From Reticulascus tulasneorum (lineage: Eukaryota > Ascomycota > Sordariomycetes > Glomerellales > Reticulascaceae), in assembly GCA_001557505.1 (NCBI GenBank), contig LSAX01000006.1, positions 3,410,001 through 3,474,000 of the forward strand: a DNA stretch of 64,000 nucleotides, written 5' to 3'. The translations under genes were made by a program, and so were the position numbers. Shown piece after piece: positions 56,997 through 64,000 of the stretch (positions are counted from its first letter, which is position 1; each line of letters begins with the position of its first letter). The notes under the pieces were generated by a model. It was given only the letters and a program-made list of their open reading frames with translations. It ran no database searches and was not told the origin of the DNA.

Positions 56997-59000
56997 ATGG
57001 GCGATTCGATCATGGCTCAACACTCGCAGTGGCCGTTCCCCGATGAGCCAGTGGGTGACGAGAAGCCGCCCGAGAACAGGAGTGCGTATGACAAGACCGA
57101 GAACGCTGTCACGCTGGTCGTTGGCACCAGTAAACTGTATGAGCATGGGAAGTTGAGACTGATACCTGTGAGTTCGCATCGAACCTTGGCCGTGGTCATG
57201 AGACTGCCCACTAACGGCATGTTCAGATGCCAACGCCAGATCCCAAAGGTGAAGATGGTCCCGACATTCTTGGTTTGGGATGACACAGAAAGAATCTAAC
57301 ATGACTAGACCCTTTGAACTTACCAAATTGGCGGAAATGGGTCGCAATCGGGGCCATCTCGTTCAGTAAGCGAGTGGTCCCTTCTGTCACTCTAACTTAA
57401 ACTCATATTCTCGCAGTTGGCTCGCTTGCTCTCTCGGCCGAGATCATCATCAGTGGCTTGCTTCCTGTGTTCCTTCTCGAATATTCCGGCGTCAATCCTC
57501 GCATCCTGAACAACGTCGATTTCAAATCCCAAAGCGGCGGCAGTACCTTCAGCATTGATCTGTTGTCCGCCCTGCCTCCTGGAGTGACTCCGGCGCCCCT
57601 TGGCAAAGTTGCCCTGCTAGCCACAGTTCCCCTGCTCGCGACTGGCATTGCTAGCTACCTTCTTGTTCCCTTGAGTATTGCCGTCGGTCGGCGGCCGGTG
57701 CTTCTCTTCGCCGCTGCGTGTGCGTGGGGAGGAGCGCTGTGGGCTGGGCTCAGTAACAACTTGGAGCAGCACATTGTGGCGCGAGGTGTTCAAGGGCTGG
57801 GTGCTGGTGCGGCGGAGGCCGTTATTCCGTTGATTGTACAGGACATGGTGTTCATTCATCAGAGAAACAAAGCTATGGCAACGGTCGTGGCAAGTCAGGG
57901 TGTTGTCTTGGTTGCTCTGGGTGTTGCGTCCCCTTATATCGCTGTCAACTACACGTGGCGATGGATCTACTACATCACCTCCGGTGCTGGCTTCGTAGCT
58001 TGGCTTCTTCTCGTATGTTTCTTACCCGAGACGCGATGGACAAGGTCCAAGAGGGAACTGAGTAATTCCCCCTAGCATCATCTTGTTTTTGCAGCTAACA
58101 GTAAACAGACGGCCAGAGGATATGGCCACTCCGTCCAGATCAGGACCGGCCAGACCTCGACTACGAGCGCTACGGTGTTCCAACCATTTGGACTCGTATC
58201 GGCATCTTTCACTATGGCTTCGAGTTCAAAAACGCGGCCAAGGCCATTTTCGATACCCTGCGTACCATGATATTCCCTGCTGTCGTCTGGGCCGTCGTCA
58301 CCAATAGCATCCTTCTCATCTGCAGCCATGCAGTAGCTCAGATCACCGTATTCGCACTCCTCGCCCAAGGCTGGCAATTCCAGTACATCGGGGTGTCCGT
58401 GGCGCCGTTTTTGCCGGCGTCCATACTCGTGTATGTCTTTGGCGGGCCGGTGGCGGACATGTTGTCGAATGCGGTCACACGATGGAGCGGGGGCAAGAGG
58501 GACCCCGAGCATCATCTTGTGAATGTGATCTTCCCGTTCATGGCCGGGGTGGGAGGTTGTTTTCTGTTTGGGTATGCGGGGGAGAAGAATCTCCACTGGG
58601 CCATTCTGCTTGCCGGTGCATTTCTGATCGTATTTGGGTTCCTGGCCTTGATATCAATTCTCAATGTCTTCGTTGTCGAGAGCTATCCTATGTGGGCTGG
58701 GTAAGTTATGCATGTTGCCTCCCCCGTCTTCACTTACTGATCATCTTCAGGCCCGTTCTTACCAACGTTTCATCACTCCGCATCATCGTTGCCTTCTTCA
58801 TCGTATCGAAGACACCAACCTGGATTACGGAACGGGGAGCTCTTGCGATATTCGCGCTGTATGCAGAGGTGATGATCGTCTTGTCTTTGGGCATCCCAGG
58901 CCTTTATTTCTTCGGCAACAAGATGAGGCAGTGGACCGCTGGTAAAGTCCACGGGGTGCGGATCGAGAAGAGAGCAATGGATGATTCGAGGTCGGTCTAG
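56997..59000 (+). CDS. MFS transporter (drug:H+ antiporter/polyamine-type)
   Basis: The first exon 56997-57167 encodes MGDSIMAQHSQWPFPDEP; a second start at 57012 is possible. Short exons follow with MPTPDPK and DPLNLPNWRKWVAIGAISF, the pre-TM1 motif (DP-NLP-WRK) of fungal DHA1/Hol1-like carriers. TM segments include FIGSLALSAEIIISGLLPVF, the loop motif LSIAVGRRPVLLFAAACAWG, GVQGLGAGAAEAVIPLIVQD (motif with conserved R-G-x-x-G) and TWRWIYYITSGAGFVAWLLL. After the central loop (RPDQDRPDLDYERYG) come TM7-12, starting MIFPAVVWAVV. It is a plasma-membrane efflux or uptake carrier with unknown substrate. All introns are short and join in frame. Confidence 0.87.
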
Positions 59001-60051
59001 TGACCACCATGGTACTGGCGTTTTTGGAGTTTGCTGCTTGTGGAAGATCAAGACTTATCGAGACTTAGATGGATGTTACCCTTTTCAGTCATGAACACAC
59101 CGCTCTTGGATATTTGGATAATGGCCAGGAGTCCCGTTGGTTGCGTAGTTTCATGGAGTTCTTCGGCTAGAATGGCCCCGAGGCATGCGTGGATAGAGGA
59201 TATTAAAACTACTTTAGAAGAATGAGTTATATCCCAGTTATTATGAACTACTGGAGAGGCCGTACTCGATTTGTGGGTAGCTAGTATGGCCCGGTTCACA
59301 ACTACACCAGCCTATCATGACTACATAGGAAGGTTGCAATCCATTCTTAAGTGCATTTCCGGGCCTGTGCAGATAATGTTCGTATGCCGACCGCGATCTG
59401 AGCGCGTTCGCAGAATATTACCATGCAGAATGCAGATATTGGGCATGGTCATAACTTAAATCTCAACTGCTGGGGGGGATCAGGGTCGTGGTCTCTTGGG
59501 AGAGGCAGTTGTCGCTCAATGGCGTGTACCTTAATAGTGTCCAACCATGGTAGCCTTAGTTTCCTGCGTCTGGTGTCGGCCGCCAATATCGGCTTGTTTA
59601 GGCACTGGTCAATATTAACTCAGACAATGTTCTGATCTAGCGTGGTATTTTGGTCATTCGGCTACCGTCGCTAACGTGCCTATTTCAGGTTGAAGTTGAG
59701 AACTATACGACAATTTGGCAGTTGAAAGTATTTTTACGAGTAGCTCTATTTGCTAAAACCCCCAATTTAAACTAAATCGCCCAGTGTCAACCTAATCTGT
59801 GATGTGTTCGGCACTTGACAGTAATTGCGTTGCTGACCTGATGAATATCACTTCCTTTCTGACATAGCCAAAATAGTCGCAGTGTGAACAATGGTCTTAG
59901 CTTGTCACACACGCTCTATCCCCATTCATGTTCACTAGGCAGTGGGTGCAGAGTGCATAAAACTTCAGGGCTACCACACCCTTCTGGTGGCACGCTGTGA
60001 TAAGGGGAAAAGGTGATAGAGGGAGTAAGTTCCAAGTCTTCAGACAAAGAG
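59001..60051. other. Convergent intergenic interval
   Basis: Between the 3' ends of the MFS gene and the HET-NACHT-WD40 gene; no gene seen. Confidence 0.5.
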
Positions 60052-63000
60052 TCACATATCCTCGATCATAGGTCCATTTGGTGAGAACCCAAGCACTATG
60101 ATACGACCTGATGCACAGCCAATCGCAACGGTGGAGTTGGCGATAGCCCAGCACGTGGGGCGATATCCTTGCGGCAGCCATAGTACCCGTTTCCCATTCC
60201 ATGTTATCCATTTACTATCTGAACGGATTCCATACCCTCCGCACTGGGATTCCTTACTTGGTTGATCCCGAGATTCCGACATAAGCCAGCAGCCATCGGT
60301 CGAGATCGCGATGCTGTAGATTGAACCGTAAAAGTCCGCGAGCGTCTGCGTGCAGGCGCCAGTTGCTACCTCCCAGATCTTAACGGTACGATTGTGATAA
60401 CCCGATACCAGCCAGCGGCCATCGGGCGAGATCGCAACTGAGTGGAGCCAACCGCAATCGCCCCCGAGCGTCTGAGTGCAGGCCCCTGTTGCCACGTCCC
60501 AGATCTTCACGGTACGATCGATAGACCCCCCTGACGCAAGCCAGAGACCATCAGGCGAAATCGTGATCGAGCGGATCGAACTATAGTCTTCGGGCTTCCG
60601 TGTTTGGGCATAGGCGTCTGTTGCTACCTCCCAGATCTTCACAGTACGATCTTTAGACCCCGACATAAGCCAGCGGCCATCAGGCGAGATTGCAACCGAG
60701 AAGATTACATGGCTATGGCCCTCGAGAGTCTGCGTGCAAACGCCTGTTGACACCTCCCAGATCTTAACAGTAGAATCATGAGAACCCGACATAAGCCAGC
60801 GGCCGTCGGGCGAGACTGCAATCGAGCGGATCCAACCCTTATGGCCCCAGAGGGTCTGCGTGCAGACCCCCGTTAAAACCTCCCAGATCTTAATACTACA
60901 ATCGTGAGACCCTGACGCAAGCCAGCGACCATCAGGTGAGATTACGACTGATCCGATCCAACTGCTATGGCCTCCGATCGTCTGCGTACAGGTCCCTGTT
61001 GCCAACTCCCAGATCTTTGCGGTGTAATCGCCAGACCCTGACGCCAGCAAGTTACCATCAGGCGAGATTGCAATCGAAAAGATTGAGCCGCTATGGCCTT
61101 CGAGCGTCTGCGTACAGGCCCCTGTTGCCACATCCCAAATCTTCACGGTCCAATCTTCAGACCCTGACGCAAGCCAGTGGCCATCTGGCGAGATCACGAT
61201 TGAGCCGACCAGACTATCATGGCCCACGAGCATCTGCGTACAGACCCCTGTTAACACCTCCCAGATCTTAAGGCTACCATCGCGAGACCCCGACGCAAGC
61301 CAGCGAGCATCGGGTGAGATCGCGATTGAGAAGATCGCGCTATGGCCCTCAATCGTCTGCGTGCAGATCCCTGTTGCCACCTCCCATATCTTCACTGTAT
61401 GATCGTTAGACCCCGACGCAAGCCAGCCGCTGTCAGGTGAGATCGCGACTGAATGGATTGAGTCGCTATGACCCTCGATCGTCTGCATGCATGCAGTCCA
61501 AGTCTCATCCATGGTCGGACTCTTAACAATCCATGCTGGTATATCTTGTTGTAACATTTGCCGGATGACGCTCTTTTCCGGGGAAAAGATTATGGCGGAG
61601 GAATAGAGTTGGCGCGGATGGCTAGCTACGACCGGGATACAATTTAAAATGAATCGCTTCGCGTCTCGAAGAAGCCTCTCGACAATTGTTCCACCCTGAC
61701 AGATTAGCATTCATGTGTGAGGCGACTATATTGATGTCTTACCTGGCAATGTTTTTGCAAGACTTCTATCATACTGATACTATCACGTATCTTTCCTATG
61801 AGGCATAATGCTTCAAGCCACGGAAGGAAATGCGTTTGTAAGAATGTGTGGACCTGGCCGCTGTCTTGTATAGATACTTTTGCAAGTTCCAAGTGATTGA
61901 CCCAATTTTGACAAGCATATTGGATCTCGGGCGGGAGCCACGCGTTTATAGTTTGGCAATCGATTTGTGACAGAGAAACTCCTGGATCTTGAACGTCGCA
62001 GATCTCTCCTTTGAGGGTTGATAACAGCTGAAGGCATCGGGTCGCAAGCCTCTCGTGGGCCGCTTGTTCGTCAATCCAGAACTCGTTGGTATTCTTTTTC
62101 GATGGGTCTACAAGAAAGTCGCGAAAGGATAGGTGAAAGGTCCGGATGGGAGCATCTGCCTTGGAAGGAATGGAGAGAACAGAATGGAGAGAGTGGAGCT
62201 GGCCATGAATGACTCCGAGGGGCATGTCTAAAAGTTGTGAGAGAGCCGATGCGGAGAGTGGCTCTGCAAGAAGGATAATTGCACCAACAATAATTCGAAA
62301 TCTCTCAAGCAGGTATCCCTTCTGTAAATCGCTCTTTCCAAGTACAAGCTGATTAAGAACAGGCAAGTACGTGTGATCGAGCCTGTCTAGCTCAGAGGGA
62401 CGAGACGTTGCATGATAATCTAGAAGCTTCTGCAACTGCCCGGCGGGGTTGCACCATGCGGGATCGTCAAGATATCGACATATGGTGGCAGCAAAGATAA
62501 AGAGCGGGTCGGCTATGCGGATGAGAGTTTCGATATGTTGACCAGGCCAGTCCGACGGGAGCTCTAAGCCTTCAAAGGCGTCAGGATTATAGTCGTCGCG
62601 AATCGTCGCTAGTTCAAACTCGAAAAAGACTCGAAGATCATGCGTGAGGATGGGTCGCGGTATGTCGTGGAGAACGAAATCTTGATAGCCGCCAATGATC
62701 TTTTTAAAGCCTAGACGGATCGGCAGCTCGGGCCGACTTGTTAAGAACGTTAGTAAGCGGACTGATGGGAGCGTCCTGGCCTGGGATAAGAGATATATGA
62801 TGGCCATGATGTCTCTGTCTCCATCGCACTCGTCGAGGGCATCAATGACAAGGACAAGGGTCTGCGGGGCCCGCGTGTTAGTAAGGCCATGTAGAATCAG
62901 TTTCTCAAACTGTTCTCGTAATGCCTTGGTAGGAAGGCCAGGATCGGCGTCGATAGCGGTCCGGATTTGCCGCGCGACGCTGGGTACCTTCGTTGCAAGC

Positions 63001-64000
63001 TGGGCGGCAAGGGTGGTGAACAGCCGGGCGGCGTGCCCTCGGTCGGCCTCGCCCCTTTTAAAGAAAAAGCTGGCGCCGAGCAGGCCACGCTCGTGGAAGC
63101 GCTGCGCAACGGTGCGGGATACTGTGGACTTCCCCGTACCAGCCATGCCGTTCAGCCAGAATATGGATTTTCCACCAAGGTCCTCCGCCCATCGTGTGAC
63201 CTGGCACAGAAGGTCGAGGCGTGTCTCGGGGTGGCAGCGTGCGTTGTGCTCCTCGGTGCGGGAGTCAAACGCTGCCCCGTCTGCCACTGGTATCGGCGCA
63301 GGTTTGGTGGCTTTGTCAATCTTATCCCGCAGTCGTCTCAATGCCTCCACTCTTCCCTCGCCGTAGTCAAGCCGCATTCGGACTTCGAGGACGCCGAGCA
63401 GTGCATAGGCCATGTCCTCTCCCCGTGTTGTCTCACGGCGATCCACCCAGGACATCCGGTCCGACACGCTGAAGTCGGAAAGCTGGCTGCTTTTCAGGGC
63501 TTCAATGGGGATTTGAGTCACGTCGTGGATGATCTTCTTAAGGGAGCTCTTGTTCCCAAGCAGCGTGCCTCCCCGGGAGAAGAACTCTACCGATGCCGGT
63601 GCGAGGAGTTCCTGGAGCGTCCACCCGCGAGTGAACCAAAGACTGTTTCTAAACGCCTCCTGCCAATGCTGCTCTGCAGGCTGGGTCGCAGGGCAGGATA
63701 CGTCGTCGAGATAGACGTAGCACCGCTCTGCATTACGGTACCAGTGGAACATACTATTGATGGCCTCCTGCAGCTCGACGGCGTTTTTCTTATCGATACA
63801 GCATGTATCGACCCAGAAGTGGGATAGACCGTCGCGCGAGGCTTGCTCGCCGCAGAAACGGATCTTATGATAGCCTCGCTTGTTCAGTCCGGTGCCGTCA
63901 TTGAGCTCTTGCAGGGTAACCTCCCCCGAGTCCCATCGGTGGGAGAGGATCGCGTACGGGGGCATCCTCGTGTGGAGGTACTCAGTAAGGCGAATGGCCC
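60052..64000 (-). CDS. HET-NACHT-WD40 (HNWD) NLR-like protein, 5' end outside window
   Basis: Exon 64000-61743 and exon 61695-60052 join across a 47-bp intron (TGCCAG|GTAAGA..CTGTCAG|GGTGGA). The frame is open to the window edge; the upstream residues (IRLTEYLHTRMPPYAILSHRW) show only a few N-terminal residues are missing. The HET domain follows, with HFWVDTCCIDKKNAVELQEA and FTRGWTLQELLAP. NACHT has Walker A FWLNGMAGTGKSTVSRT and Walker B TLVLVIDALDECDGD. Ten WD40 repeats come last. This is the architecture of Podospora het-d/het-e/het-r incompatibility genes: WD repeats sense a partner, NACHT oligomerises and HET triggers cell death. All NTPase motifs and the HET core are intact. The allorecognition role here is inferred. 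Confidence 0.93.
60250..61491 (-). repeat. Ten tandem WD40 repeats of about 126 bp in the HNWD gene
   Basis: Each unit follows CTQT(L/I)xGHSxxIxSIAISPDG, then RWLASGSxDxTVKIWEVATG, about 42 residues per unit. The sixth and seventh units are the closest to each other; the eighth and tenth are divergent (the tenth ends QPSKES). Conservation at base level is high except at a few fixed positions (the HSxxI and GSxDxT sites). Confidence 0.93.

Overview
The window is nuclear DNA of a filamentous ascomycete (Pezizomycotina). Short GT..AG introns of about 45-150 bp interrupt most genes. The families are typical of these fungi: a Zn2Cys6 regulator, a PDR-type ABC transporter, DFG5/DCW1 GH76 mannosidase, M28 aminopeptidase, Ubc6, Sam50 and a HET-NACHT-WD40 gene. 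A 9-kb AT-rich block carries the C-to-T/G-to-A decay of repeat-induced point mutation (RIP). The order Eurotiales would fit, but the sequence does not prove it.

Layout: 1-791 is the 3' end of a ZNFX1/NFX1-like helicase with an RZ zinc finger. A 749-aa Zn2Cys6 regulator lies at 4216-1602 (minus). From 5377 to 14512 is a complete but RIP-destroyed hAT transposon, with terminal inverted repeats and an 8-bp target duplication TTCATGAT. A Ty3/gypsy chromovirus with 383-bp LTRs (6525-12549) is nested in it. The hAT ends 37 bp past the stop codon of a mitochondrial dicarboxylate carrier gene.

14.5-33.7 kb is metabolic: dicarboxylate carrier, AhpD/CMD-like protein, succinyl-CoA:3-oxoacid CoA-transferase, an ACS-family MFS permease, a glycine-zipper protein, a small SANT-like nuclear protein, a DUF7708-NACHT-like-DUF7025-AAA protein with degenerate NTPase motifs, a 3-ketoacyl-CoA thiolase and a salicylate-hydroxylase-like FAD monooxygenase. 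CoA-transferase, thiolase, monooxygenase, carrier and permease could form the lower part of a keto-acid or beta-ketoadipate catabolic route; that link is inferred from co-location.

33.7-38.5 kb is mostly intergenic, with one possible small spliced gene. Then come a 1521-aa PDR-type ABC transporter, a GPI-type GH76 mannosidase, a secreted M28 aminopeptidase, an F-box protein, Sam50 and Ubc6 as a divergent pair, an MFS transporter and, running off the right edge, a HET-NACHT-WD40 gene of the het-d/het-e/het-r architecture with ten near-identical WD repeats.

Splice sites were read by eye from consensus sites and reading-frame continuity, so exon borders are predictions. No tRNA, rRNA or CRISPR array was recognised.
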